Assembly: GCA_964495885.1 (NCBI GenBank) | Contig: CAZBWO010000007.1 | Span: forward strand, 1-64,000 | Direction: 5' to 3' | Length of the DNA stretch: 64,000 nt | DNA from: PALG01 sp964495885 | Lineage (GTDB): Bacteria; Bacteroidota; Bacteroidia; Flavobacteriales; Flavobacteriaceae | In this document: piece after piece, positions 8,642-17,452 of the stretch | Layout: each line of letters opens with the position of its first letter | Position numbering within the stretch: position 1 is the first letter of the stretch | The notes under the pieces: model-generated | What the model was told of the DNA's origin: nothing | The model's database searches: none | Seen by the model: only the letters and a program-made list of their open reading frames with translations | Program-made: the position numbers and the translations under genes

Positions 8642-9001
8642 ATGAAAAAAACTTTAGTGATTGGCGCAAGCCCAAATCCTTCAAGATATGCCTATATCGC
8701 AACCATGCGTTTACAGGAAAAGGGATATCCCGTTGAAGCATACGGACTTCGGGAAGGAACAATTGGGGAAGTTCCCATTACAACTGAATTAAAACAATTC
8801 AAGGACATTCATACAGTTACTTTGTATGTTGGGCCGAAACATCAGGCTTCTTATTTTGATTATGTACTGTCATTACACCCAAAAAGGGTGATCTTCAATC
8901 CAGGGACCGAAAACCCAGTTTTTTATGAATTATTGAAAGAAAACGGAATTGCTTATGAAGCTAGTTGTACACTAGTGCTTCTTGCTACGAATCAATATTA
9001 A
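8642..9001 (+). CDS. CoA-binding domain protein (YccU-like)
   Basis: A 119-residue single-domain protein with a Rossmann-type start (LVIGASPNPSRYA) and the later YVGPKHQASYF and RVIFNPGTENP segments seen in the CoA_binding_2 family. These small cytoplasmic proteins are thought to bind CoA or a nucleotide; their physiological role is not established. Its last 30 bases overlap the convergent symporter gene. Confidence 0.85.
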   Translation: MKKTLVIGASPNPSRYAYIATMRLQEKGYPVEAYGLREGTIGEVPITTELKQFKDIHTVTLYVGPKHQASYFDYVLSLHPKRVIFNPGTENPVFYELLKENGIAYEASCTLVLLATNQY

Positions 9002-10435
9002 TCCCAAAAATGTAAGTAAGCCATTTATAGGTAATAGCTCATAGCCTATTTGGTAACCACCTAAACTTTCAGAAGGGATATTCCCTACAATGGTGATGAT
9101 AATTACCGAAATCAAACAGACCACCCACACATATTTATCCCACACCTTAAATTTTGTAAAAATTCCAAAAGCAAAAAGTCCTAAGAGGGGGCCATAGGTA
9201 TATCCAGCAACAGTTAACAAACTATCAATAACATTACTGGTGAGAATATATTTAAAAGCAATTATCACCACAACCAAAAGGGCACTCATTCCAACATGTA
9301 CTCGTTTTCTAATTTTTTTTTGATCTTTCTCTGGTCTTTTTGAAATATTCAAAAAATCTACACAAAAACTAGTTGTTAAAGAAGTTAGGGCACTATCTGC
9401 GCTACTGTAAGCAGCGGCAATAAGCCCCAATAAAAAAGTAATGCCCAGCACAACTCCCAGTCCACTATTAAGTGCAATTTCAGGGAATAGGAGGTCGGTT
9501 TTTGGGGTGCCGTCCAAGAGCGGCATGGCAATATTTTTTGCATCTGCATAAATATAAAGTAAGGCTCCTAACAAAAGGAATAGAAAAGTAACGATTGTAA
9601 GGACAATACTAAAGGAGACCATATTTTTCTGTGCCTCCTTCAGGTTTTTGCAGGTGAGGTTTTTTTGCATCATATCCTGGTCTAACCCGGTCATGCAAAT
9701 GGTGATAAACATCCCTCCAAAGAATGATTTCAGGAAGTGGTTTTTCTTAAAAAAGTTTTCCGTAAAGAAAGTTTTATTGTATTGTTTGAGTTCTTCGGAA
9801 TGTAAAAATTCTGAAAAACTCCAATTTAATTCCTTCGTAATAAAATAGATGGAGAGGCATACCGCCGAAACCATAAAAAGGGTTTGCAGGGTATCGGTCC
9901 AAACAATGGTTTTGATGCCCCCTCGATAGGTGTAAATCCAAATGAGAACAATTGAAATGACAACGGTAATTTCAAAAGGAATCCCAAAACTATTGAATAC
10001 AAACTGCTGCAGCACAATAGCGACCAAGAATAACCGGAATGCAGCTCCCAATACCCTAGAAACAAAAAAGAAAAATGCTCCTGTTTTATAGCTAACGGTT
10101 CCGAAGCGCGTTTCCAAGTATTGGTAAATTGATGTTACATTTTGTTTGTAATAAATAGGCAATAAGACAAAGGCAACCACAAAATAGCCTACCAAGTACC
10201 CCAAAACCACTTGAAAATATCCAAATTTGGCTCCTTCAACCCAACCAGGAACCGAAATAAAGGTCACGCCACTTAAGGAAGCGCCAATCATTCCAAAAGC
10301 CACTAAATACCAAGGAGACTGTTTCGAAGCTTTAAAGAAAACATCATTACTGTCATCTTTCCCAGTGAAATAGGAAATAATTAGTAAGATTCCAAAATAG
10401 CCAGCAATAAGTAATAGAATATGAATAGGAGCCAT
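8972..10435 (-). CDS. Sodium:solute symporter (SSS family)
   Basis: A 487-residue inner-membrane protein with about 13 predicted hydrophobic helices. The N-terminal half carries SSS-type features (FGMIGASLSGVTFISVPGW, then YLVGYFVVAFVLLPIYY, YQYLETRFG). The AAAYSSADSALTSLTTSF segment near residue 345 matches the conserved sodium-site helix. It should drive Na+-coupled uptake of a small solute that cannot be named from sequence. It is convergent with and overlaps the CoA-binding gene by 30 bases, and is divergent from the BNR protein gene. Confidence 0.9.
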   Translation of the reverse strand: MAPIHILLLIAGYFGILLIISYFTGKDDSNDVFFKASKQSPWYLVAFGMIGASLSGVTFISVPGWVEGAKFGYFQVVLGYLVGYFVVAFVLLPIYYKQNVTSIYQYLETRFGTVSYKTGAFFFFVSRVLGAAFRLFLVAIVLQQFVFNSFGIPFEITVVISIVLIWIYTYRGGIKTIVWTDTLQTLFMVSAVCLSIYFITKELNWSFSEFLHSEELKQYNKTFFTENFFKKNHFLKSFFGGMFITICMTGLDQDMMQKNLTCKNLKEAQKNMVSFSIVLTIVTFLFLLLGALLYIYADAKNIAMPLLDGTPKTDLLFPEIALNSGLGVVLGITFLLGLIAAAYSSADSALTSLTTSFCVDFLNISKRPEKDQKKIRKRVHVGMSALLVVVIIAFKYILTSNVIDSLLTVAGYTYGPLLGLFAFGIFTKFKVWDKYVWVVCLISVIIITIVGNIPSESLGGYQIGYELLPINGLLTFLGLILIRSKKH

Positions 10436-10498
10436 AGTGCGCGATTACGGTATTAGGTAAAAATACAAAGTTTCCCTACCCTACATTCTTTTTTTCCT

Positions 10499-10506
10499 TA
10501 TTTTTG
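10499..10506 (+). promoter_or_regulatory. Candidate -7 box for the BNR-repeat protein
   Basis: TATTTTTG is a perfect match to the Bacteroidota -7 consensus TAnnTTTG, 32 bases upstream of the start. The -33 element is weak (a TTTCC stretch). Confidence 0.45.
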
Positions 10507-10538
10507 GAAACCTCAGTTTAATTTATTTACACAAAGCT

Positions 10539-13025
10539 ATGAAAATGAAATATTTAACTGTTTTATGTTGTGTGTTGTTCAGCGTAATATCTTCTGCTCA
10601 AGAGTACTTGCAAATGATTGAAGCAGGCAACTATTCCGTACAAGAAATTATTGATAATGGAGAAGCTTATTTTGCAGATAAGGACAAGGGTAGGGGATCA
10701 GGATATGTGCAATTCAAGCGTTGGTCCTATATGGCAAAAAGACTAATGGACGAAACGGGTTATTTGCCTTCGTTTGAAGAGCAACTTGATGAATTGCAGC
10801 GTCAAAATGCTTACTTGAACCAAACATCTGGAAACCGTATGCCTCTTCAGGATAACTGGGAAGAGCTTGGGCCAACTAGTTGGAATGCCACTACATCGTG
10901 GAATCCTGGGGTGGGAAGAATTACCGGCATCTCTATTGAGTCTACTAACAATGACCATATTATTATTGGTGCAAATACCGGAGGGGTCTGGAGAACAACA
11001 GACGGAGGCAGTAGCTGGACGCCAATGGGGGATTATTTTTCCAATCTTAGTGTGTATTCTGTTAGGATAGATCCTCTAGATGCAGATACCTATTACTTTG
11101 GCTCTACGTCTGGCAGGATCTATAAATCTGAAGATGCAGGTGCTACTTGGAACTTATTGGGAGTTGCAGGGGCTTCCATTATTAATAAGATTCTTATACA
11201 TCCTTCAAATTCCAACATAATGTTCGCTACTTCCCAAAACTCAGGTATTTTTGGTTCTACCGATGGAGGCATTACTTGGAATAATTTGATTCCTTCGGAA
11301 AACCGTGCTTATGATGTTGAATTTAAACCTGGGGATCCCTCAACAGTATATGCTTCTGGAAACGGATTCTACGTATCTACCGATGGCGGACTTACCTTCT
11401 CTGAAACAACAGGTTTTGATAATGGCCCTAAGATGATGGGTATTTCTGCAGATGACCCAGCGGTTGTGTATGTGGTTGAGGCAGATGGCGGACAATTTAA
11501 TGGGTTTTATAAATCAACAGATAGCGGATTGAGCTTCACGGAATTGAACCACACTGGAAGAAATTATTTCGGATATGACACTGCAGGCTTTGATCCCGGG
11601 GGGCAAGCGCCAAGGGATATGGATGTGACTGTAAACCCAAATAACATAAATGAAGTGCATATTGCTGGTATTCTAACTTGGCGCTCTTTGGATGGTGGCG
11701 CCACCTTTACTTGTACTTCAGATTGGATTCCAGGAAATGCAGCAGGACAGAATATAGGATACTGTCATGCAGATGTAGATCTTTTGGAGTTTGAGGGCAC
11801 TACTCTCTTTGTTGGTTCAGATGGTGGTATTTTTAAAGCAGCAGACACCCAAAACCTCAATGCTAATTATTATGAAGACCTTACTACAGGAATTGGTATT
11901 CGGCAATTTTACAAAATAGGAACTTCCCAAACCCCGAATGTGGTGGTTACGGGAGGATCTCAAGACAATGGGACCTCTTTTTACTCAGCAGCTAATGATT
12001 GGCGTGATTGGCTGGGTGCAGATGGCATGGAAGGATTTATTGATAAAAGTAATACCAATATCATGTATGGAACAAGTCAGAACGGGCAAATATACCGTAC
12101 TGATGATGGTGGAAACAGCCTTAACTACCCGCCAGAGCCTGGTCAAGGATCTGGAAATTGGGTAACACCATTTGAGCAAGATCCTTTAGTAGATAACACC
12201 ATTTATTTGGGGTATAATATCGTATATAAATCTACCAACAAAGGCAATAGTTGGACGGCAATCTCCCAAAATTTTGGAAATTTGGATGAACTTAAAATTG
12301 CACCTTCCAACAACCAAGTTTTGTATGCATCCCAAGCGGTGAATCTATATAAAACAGAAGATGGTGGTGCCTCCAACTGGACCTCTTTGGGCAACTTGGG
12401 AGGTTCAATCAATGCTATTGCAATTCACCCATCAGATCCCAATAAAGTTGCAATTGCCTATACAGGAACCCATAAGGTACTGGTAACAAATGATGGCGGA
12501 ACAAATTGGGAGAGCTACCGATTAAACCTTCCTGAATTCAGTGCTTTGGCAGTAGTATGGGATGACAACGGTAGCAATGGACTCTATGTGGGACTCAACT
12601 ATGGTATTTACTACATAGATGATACTTTTTCTGAATGGCAACCGTTTTTCACCAATCTTCCAAATGTGATTGTAAATGAGTTGGAAATTAATAACGCAGA
12701 CGGTAAAATTTATGCAGGAACTTATGGTAGGGGACTTTGGGCATCCCCAACCTATGACCCTACTTTGGCTGTTAGCGATTTCTATGGAAATGATTTTGGG
12801 ATAGTGCCTAATCCGGTGAAAAACCAATTAAATGTATTTACTAAAGAAACGAACCCAATGGCATTACATATTTTTGATGCTTCCGGAAAATTATTAATCT
12901 ATATCCCTAAGATGTTTATTTCCAATAATTATTCCTTAGATGTATCGAATTTTCAGCAAGGTGTTTATTTCCTTAGAATGGAAACTACAACAGGAACAAT
13001 CACCAAGAAATTTTTAAAGGAATAA
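10539..13025 (+). CDS. Secreted BNR/Asp-box propeller protein with T9SS sorting domain
   Basis: 828 residues. A signal peptide covers residues 1-20 (cleavage after SSA). From about residue 140 to 720 there are many Asp-box motifs (TTDGGSSWT, SEDAGATWN, STDGGITWN, TNDGGTNWE), which form a sialidase- or Vps10-like beta propeller. The C-terminal 75 residues (IVPNPVKNQLNVF ... VYFLRMETTTGTITKKFLK) are a type A T9SS sorting domain, so the protein is exported and probably anchored or released at the cell surface. The sialidase FRIP motif and active-site set are not evident, so no enzyme activity is assigned; a binding or gliding-related surface role is possible. It is monocistronic. Confidence 0.88.
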   Translation: MKMKYLTVLCCVLFSVISSAQEYLQMIEAGNYSVQEIIDNGEAYFADKDKGRGSGYVQFKRWSYMAKRLMDETGYLPSFEEQLDELQRQNAYLNQTSGNRMPLQDNWEELGPTSWNATTSWNPGVGRITGISIESTNNDHIIIGANTGGVWRTTDGGSSWTPMGDYFSNLSVYSVRIDPLDADTYYFGSTSGRIYKSEDAGATWNLLGVAGASIINKILIHPSNSNIMFATSQNSGIFGSTDGGITWNNLIPSENRAYDVEFKPGDPSTVYASGNGFYVSTDGGLTFSETTGFDNGPKMMGISADDPAVVYVVEADGGQFNGFYKSTDSGLSFTELNHTGRNYFGYDTAGFDPGGQAPRDMDVTVNPNNINEVHIAGILTWRSLDGGATFTCTSDWIPGNAAGQNIGYCHADVDLLEFEGTTLFVGSDGGIFKAADTQNLNANYYEDLTTGIGIRQFYKIGTSQTPNVVVTGGSQDNGTSFYSAANDWRDWLGADGMEGFIDKSNTNIMYGTSQNGQIYRTDDGGNSLNYPPEPGQGSGNWVTPFEQDPLVDNTIYLGYNIVYKSTNKGNSWTAISQNFGNLDELKIAPSNNQVLYASQAVNLYKTEDGGASNWTSLGNLGGSINAIAIHPSDPNKVAIAYTGTHKVLVTNDGGTNWESYRLNLPEFSALAVVWDDNGSNGLYVGLNYGIYYIDDTFSEWQPFFTNLPNVIVNELEINNADGKIYAGTYGRGLWASPTYDPTLAVSDFYGNDFGIVPNPVKNQLNVFTKETNPMALHIFDASGKLLIYIPKMFISNNYSLDVSNFQQGVYFLRMETTTGTITKKFLKE

Positions 13026-13104
13026 AGATTGTTTTTTCCATTAAAGGCCTTGGAGGAACTATTTTCTGAGGCTTTTTTTTTACCTTTCCGCGAATAATAA
13101 TCAC

Positions 13105-13725
13105 ATGGAATTTTCATCCAAATTATTGGAAAATGCAGTTAATGAGATGTCTCAATTACCAGGCATTGGAAAAAGAACTGCTTTGCGTTTGGTATTGCAT
13201 TTACTTCGGCAGCCAACAGAGCAGACCGCACGTCTCTCTAAAAGTCTTCTGCAGATGCGTGAGGATATTAATTTCTGTAAAAATTGCCACAATATATCAG
13301 ATCATCAACTTTGTGAGATCTGTGCAAACCCCAATAGAGATGAGGGCTTGGTGTGTGTGGTAGAGGATATTCGTGATGTGATGGCTATAGAAAATACAAG
13401 TCAGTATAAAGGGCAATACCATGTTTTGGGAGGAAAAATTTCGCCAATGGACGGAATTGGCCCGAGTGATTTGAATATTCCGTCGTTGGTGGAAAAAGTA
13501 AAAAGCGGACGGGTAAAAGAACTCATCTTTGCTTTAAGTTCTACGATGGAAGGGGATACCACCAACTTTTATATTTTTAGACAGATAGAGGGTGAGAAGG
13601 TCATTACTACAACCATTGCTAGAGGAATTTCGGTAGGCGATGAATTGGAATATGCAGATGAAGTAACCCTTGGCCGAAGTATTCTCAATAGAATTCCTTT
13701 TGAATCTTCCCTTAAAAATTCTTAA
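13105..13725 (+). CDS. recR: Recombination mediator protein RecR
   Basis: A 206-residue RecR, which acts with RecF/RecO in loading RecA at single-stranded gaps. The helix-hairpin-helix (LPGIGKRTALRL, residues 18-29), the four-cysteine zinc finger (C58, C61, C70, C73) and the Toprim domain (VCVVEDIRDVMAIE) are all present. The next gene starts 3 bases after its stop, so the two are probably co-transcribed. Confidence 0.97.
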   Translation: MEFSSKLLENAVNEMSQLPGIGKRTALRLVLHLLRQPTEQTARLSKSLLQMREDINFCKNCHNISDHQLCEICANPNRDEGLVCVVEDIRDVMAIENTSQYKGQYHVLGGKISPMDGIGPSDLNIPSLVEKVKSGRVKELIFALSSTMEGDTTNFYIFRQIEGEKVITTTIARGISVGDELEYADEVTLGRSILNRIPFESSLKNS

Positions 13726-13728
13726 CCC

Positions 13729-14859
13729 TTGCAGCTCTCCGTCGTCATCCTAAATTATAATGTCCGCTATTTTTTAGAGCAATGCCTAAAAACAGTTGGT
13801 CACGCCCTTCAAGGAATTGATGCCGAAATTATAGTAGTGGATAACGCTTCAAAGGATGATAGTTGCCAGATGGTAAAAAAGAATTTTCCAAGGGTGAAAC
13901 TTATTGAAAATAAGGAAAACGTAGGATTTAGTAAGGCCAATAACCAAGCAGTAAAAATTGCCAAGGGAACTTATATCTGCATCTTGAACCCAGATACCGC
14001 GGTGGCAGAAAATACGTTTGATACCCTCCTTCAATTTGTAAAAAATAAAAAGAACTTAGGAGCATTGGGAATCCATTATATGGATGGAACTGGAAACTTT
14101 TTACCAGAATGTAAGCGAAACCTTCCTACCCCGAAACGATCTATTTTTAAAGTATTAGGCTTCACGAAGGGAAAAAATGGGTATTATGCCAATTTCATTG
14201 CTCCAAAAGCTACCGGCGAAGTAGAAGTCCTTGCAGGCGCATTTATGTTTATGAAAAAGGAAATATATGATTCTTTGGGAGGCTTTGATGAAGATTATTT
14301 TATGTACGGCGAAGACATTGACCTAAGTTATAAAATCATTAAAGCAGGCTATAAAAATTACTATCATGGTGGTTTAAGCGTATTGCATTATAAGGGGGAA
14401 AGCACCACTAAAGATACCGCCTACTTAGATCGTTTTTACGGGGCGATGCATATTTTTTACAATAAACATTTCAAAAAGAATGGCCTCCTTACTTTCTTTA
14501 TTTTTGCTGGAGTAGCCGTTACCAAATTTTTGAAAGGAAGAAAGGTGTTGAAAAAGAAGTCAAAACCTTCTGAAATAACAGAAGCATGGGTGCTCACCGA
14601 AGATTTAAATGTATTACGAAAACTTTCCGAAGCATTGGAAATTCCTGTGAAATCGGTAGCGCTTCGGGCAATAGAGGAAGACTTGGTGGAGGATAAAATG
14701 ATTGTGTTTGATGCAAGCTATCTCTCTTACAAGAATATTTTTCAGCTTATGGAAAAGCAATCCAATAAAGGAAATTCATTTCGTATCAAACCGATAGACG
14801 CTTCCTTCATCATAGGAAGTGACGAGAGTGACCAAAAAGGAGGAGTACTGCATTTTTGA
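13729..14859 (+). CDS. Family 2 glycosyltransferase with C-terminal extension
   Basis: 376 residues, starting at a TTG codon 3 bases after recR. The GT-A fold is clear: VVILNYNVRYFLEQCL, VVDNASKDDS, the NPD metal site at residues 87-89, GAFMFMKKE and the YGEDIDLSYKI acceptor/base motif near 195. It resembles rhamnosyltransferase-like (WbbL) enzymes that build surface polysaccharide. About residues 255-275 form one hydrophobic segment, so the enzyme probably docks at the inner membrane. The last 100 or so residues (EITEAWVLTEDLNVLRKL ... GVLHF) are an extra domain I do not recognise. The recR linkage is common in flavobacteria and need not be functional. Confidence 0.85.
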   Translation: MQLSVVILNYNVRYFLEQCLKTVGHALQGIDAEIIVVDNASKDDSCQMVKKNFPRVKLIENKENVGFSKANNQAVKIAKGTYICILNPDTAVAENTFDTLLQFVKNKKNLGALGIHYMDGTGNFLPECKRNLPTPKRSIFKVLGFTKGKNGYYANFIAPKATGEVEVLAGAFMFMKKEIYDSLGGFDEDYFMYGEDIDLSYKIIKAGYKNYYHGGLSVLHYKGESTTKDTAYLDRFYGAMHIFYNKHFKKNGLLTFFIFAGVAVTKFLKGRKVLKKKSKPSEITEAWVLTEDLNVLRKLSEALEIPVKSVALRAIEEDLVEDKMIVFDASYLSYKNIFQLMEKQSNKGNSFRIKPIDASFIIGSDESDQKGGVLHF

Positions 14860-14935
14860 TTGCAGTATTCGTAAAGAAATCGAAGTCTATCAAAAACCTT
14901 TCAAATTATTTTTAAAGAAAACGCCTAAATTTCAT

Positions 14936-14943
14936 TAATTTTG
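14936..14943 (+). promoter_or_regulatory. Candidate -7 box for the E2 gene
   Basis: TAATTTTG matches TAnnTTTG and lies 37 bases upstream of the E2 start. No clear TTTG is seen at the -33 position. Confidence 0.45.
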
Positions 14944-14980
14944 CAATCGGTTTTACGCTGAAAAAAATCTGACCGAAACT

Positions 14981-16303
14981 ATGGGAAAATTTGAACTGAA
15001 ATTACCTAAAATGGGAGAAAGCGTAGCGGAAGCTACCATAACTACTTGGCTAAAGGAAGTAGGGGACACTATTGAAATGGATGAACCCGTACTGGAGATT
15101 GCTACAGATAAAGTAGATAGTGAAGTTCCAAGTGAAGTGGAAGGTGTTTTGGTTGAAAAATTATTTGAGGTGGATGATGTTGTACAAGTAGGTCAGACCC
15201 TTGCGATTATTGAAGTGCAAGGTGCTGGTGAGAGTAAAGCAGTTGCTTCGGAAACTGAAACTTCAGCTCAAGAAACTCCAGCCCCTGAAGTAGTAGCCCA
15301 AGTTGCTGCGCGTGTTGAAGAGGCAAAGGAAACTACTCAAACGGTTGTGGAAAATACAGGAGATCGTTTTTATTCCCCATTGGTAAAAAATATAGCCGCT
15401 ACGGAAGGAATTTCCCAAAGTGAATTGGATGCACTTCCCGGAACCGGTAAAGACGGACGCGTAACCAAAAATGATATTCTTGCTTATTTAGAAAACAGAG
15501 CAAGTGCTGTTAAACAAAGTGCTAGTGAAGATTCTAGAGTTGCAGCCCCTAAAACCGAAACTCCAAAGGCGTCTACTCCAGTATCTGTAAATGGGGAAGA
15601 TGAAATCATTGAAATGACCCGCATGGGTAAACTTATTGCACACCACATGCGTGAAAGCATAAATACTTCTGCACATGTGCAAAGTTTTGTGGAGTGTGAT
15701 GTGACCAATATTTGGAATTGGAGAAATAAAGTAAAGGCCAGCTTTGAAAAACGGGAAGGTGAAAAACTTACTTTTACCCCTATTTTTATGGAGGCAGTCG
15801 CCAAAGCATTGCGTGATTTCCCTATGATGAATATTCAAGTGGATGGGGATCGTATTATTAAAAAGAAAAATATCAACTTGGGAATGGCTGCCGCACTTCC
15901 TGATGGAAACCTCATTGTTCCAGTGATAAAAAAGGCAGACCAGCTTAATTTGGTGGGGATGACCAAAACGGTCAATGATTTGGCCAACCGTGCCCGTATA
16001 AATCAGTTAAAGCCCGATGAGATTCAAGGGGGAACGTATACAGTGACCAACGTGGGAACCTTTGGCAGTGTCATGGGAACACCTATAATTAATCAACCGC
16101 AAGTGGGTATTTTGGCATTGGGCGCCATTCGTAAGGTGCCTGCGGTAATTGAAACCCCAGAAGGTGATTTTATTGGTATTCGTTATAAAATGTTCCTTTC
16201 CCATAGTTATGACCACCGGGTAGTAAATGGAGCCTTGGGCGGACAGTTCGTAAAGCAGGTCGCTGACTATCTGGAAGCTTGGGATATGAATAGAGAGGTC
16301 TAG
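14981..16303 (+). CDS. 2-oxoacid dehydrogenase E2, dihydrolipoamide acyltransferase
   Basis: A 440-residue acyltransferase core of a 2-oxoacid dehydrogenase complex. The N-terminal lipoyl domain (residues 1-78) has the lipoylation site Lys44 in EIATDKVDSEVP. An Ala/Glu/Thr-rich linker leads to a peripheral-subunit-binding domain at about 130-170 (YSPLVKNIAATEGISQSEL). The catalytic domain runs from about 205 to 440 and ends with the DHRVVNG motif (catalytic His412). The single lipoyl domain and overall sequence suggest the branched-chain or a related complex rather than pyruvate dehydrogenase, but E1 and E3 genes are not nearby, so the substrate is uncertain. Confidence 0.93.
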   Translation: MGKFELKLPKMGESVAEATITTWLKEVGDTIEMDEPVLEIATDKVDSEVPSEVEGVLVEKLFEVDDVVQVGQTLAIIEVQGAGESKAVASETETSAQETPAPEVVAQVAARVEEAKETTQTVVENTGDRFYSPLVKNIAATEGISQSELDALPGTGKDGRVTKNDILAYLENRASAVKQSASEDSRVAAPKTETPKASTPVSVNGEDEIIEMTRMGKLIAHHMRESINTSAHVQSFVECDVTNIWNWRNKVKASFEKREGEKLTFTPIFMEAVAKALRDFPMMNIQVDGDRIIKKKNINLGMAAALPDGNLIVPVIKKADQLNLVGMTKTVNDLANRARINQLKPDEIQGGTYTVTNVGTFGSVMGTPIINQPQVGILALGAIRKVPAVIETPEGDFIGIRYKMFLSHSYDHRVVNGALGGQFVKQVADYLEAWDMNREV

Positions 16304-16515
16304 CCTTTTATTTCAGCGATTGTTTCAGATAGTTCTTCATACCCAAACCTTACATGGTCCTTATTCCAGATCACGGGAAAAGTGATGACTTCCGGGTTTT
16401 CGCTATGGTCTTCCAAAAAGATAAAAATTGTTGGTGAAGTACCGGGCCTTCGTTTATGTTTATACTTCGGAAGGATATGTCTTCCCCTTTCAACATAGCG
16501 ATTCATAGCGTGCAC
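16300..16515 (-). CDS. Small conserved-looking hypothetical protein, possible 5' frameshift
   Basis: I do not recognise this protein. The frame gives 71 residues from a GTG at 16515, or 68 from an ATG at 16506 (MNRYVERGRHILPKYK). It has a basic N-terminus (HILPKYKHKRRPG), a hydrophobic strand TIFIFLED and an acidic C-terminus. It overlaps the end of the E2 gene by 4 bases and is convergent with it. The frame stays open and protein-like upstream of the GTG (ENYGIYQECLRKVHA) until a stop at about 16567, with no start codon there. Removing one A from the A5 run in ATGAAAAAGT (16561-16570) would give a complete 89-residue ORF from that ATG, so a frameshift or sequence error is possible. Confidence 0.5.
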   Translation of the reverse strand: MHAMNRYVERGRHILPKYKHKRRPGTSPTIFIFLEDHSENPEVITFPVIWNKDHVRFGYEELSETIAEIKG

Positions 16516-16649
16516 TTTCCGCAGGCATTCTTGGTAAATACCATAATTCTCTCGCGTAGTACTTTTTCATAATGTGCAGATATAAAAGACCGAAAAATGG
16601 GAGTATGTAATTAGTTGTTTGATCATAGCAAAAACGTAGATAATAATCT

Positions 16650-16657
16650 TATTTTTG
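16650..16657 (+). promoter_or_regulatory. Candidate -7 box for the exonuclease gene
   Basis: TATTTTTG matches TAnnTTTG, 16 bases upstream of the ATG at 16674. A TTTG at 16618 is too far upstream (28-base gap) to be a confident -33 element. Confidence 0.45.
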
Positions 16658-16673
16658 CAGTACAACTTACCGT

Positions 16674-17447
16674 ATGGAATTACAACTGCACAAACCCATT
16701 TGTTTTTTTGATCTGGAAACCACAGGAATTAATGTGGCCAATGACCGTATCGTGGAAATTTCTATCTTAAAAGTGTTTCCCAACGGAAACCGTGAAAGCC
16801 ACACCTGGCGGGTAAACCCAGAGATGCCCATCCCAAAGCAGGCAAGTGATGTACATGGTATCACCAATGAAATGGTCGCCAATGAACCCACTTTTAATGA
16901 GTTGGCTCCCAAGGTGTACAATATGATAAAGGATAGTGATTTGGGCGGGTTTAATAGCAATCGTTTTGATATACCTTTGTTGGCCGAGGAGTTGCTGCGT
17001 GCGGAAATAGATTTTGACCTGAAAAAGGCGCAATCTGTAGATGTGCAAACTATTTTCCATAAAATGGAAAAACGTACTCTTGAAGCGGCCTACAAATTTT
17101 ACTGTGACAAAACCTTGGATAACGCACACAGTGCCGAAGCAGATACCCTTGCAACTTACGAAGTATTAAAGGCACAATTAGACCGTTACCCAGAATTGGA
17201 AAATGATATTTCTTTTTTATCTGGTTTTAGCGCCCATAGGGAGTTTGCAGATTTTGCAGGATTTATTGGATACGATAAAGAAGGCCGTGAAATATTTTCC
17301 TTCGGAAAGCATAAAGGGGTCTTGGTAGAGGAAGTCTTAGAAAAAGAACCTGGGTATTTTGGGTGGCTGTTAAATGCAGACTTCCCATTGTACACCAAGA
17401 AGGTATTAACCAGGGTAAAATTGAGTAAACTAAACAATAAATTGTAG
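16674..17447 (+). CDS. DEDDh 3'-5' exonuclease (DnaQ/PolC-like)
   Basis: 257 residues. ExoI contains Asp13 and Glu15 (FFDLETTG), ExoII is FNSNRFDIPLL around residue 100, and the ExoIII motif is NAHSAEADTLAT with the catalytic His and Asp, so the active site of a DEDDh exonuclease is complete. After residue 190 there is a second module (FSFGKHKGVLVEEV ... GYFGWLL) of the kind found in DUF3820-like or quorum-of-exonuclease proteins. It may act in DNA repair or RNA turnover rather than as the replicative proofreader. The next gene starts 5 bases later. Confidence 0.88.
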   Translation: MELQLHKPICFFDLETTGINVANDRIVEISILKVFPNGNRESHTWRVNPEMPIPKQASDVHGITNEMVANEPTFNELAPKVYNMIKDSDLGGFNSNRFDIPLLAEELLRAEIDFDLKKAQSVDVQTIFHKMEKRTLEAAYKFYCDKTLDNAHSAEADTLATYEVLKAQLDRYPELENDISFLSGFSAHREFADFAGFIGYDKEGREIFSFGKHKGVLVEEVLEKEPGYFGWLLNADFPLYTKKVLTRVKLSKLNNKL

Positions 17448-17452
17448 GAGTC

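Noticed and set aside
10539..13025. Sialidase assignment for the BNR-repeat protein
   Set aside because: Asp boxes are present, but no FRIP/RIP motif or sialidase catalytic set; these repeats are common in non-enzymatic surface proteins.
15484..15838. Two antisense ORFs of about 110 residues within the E2 gene
   Set aside because: They lie entirely inside the well-conserved catalytic region of E2, lack family motifs and are expected shadow frames.
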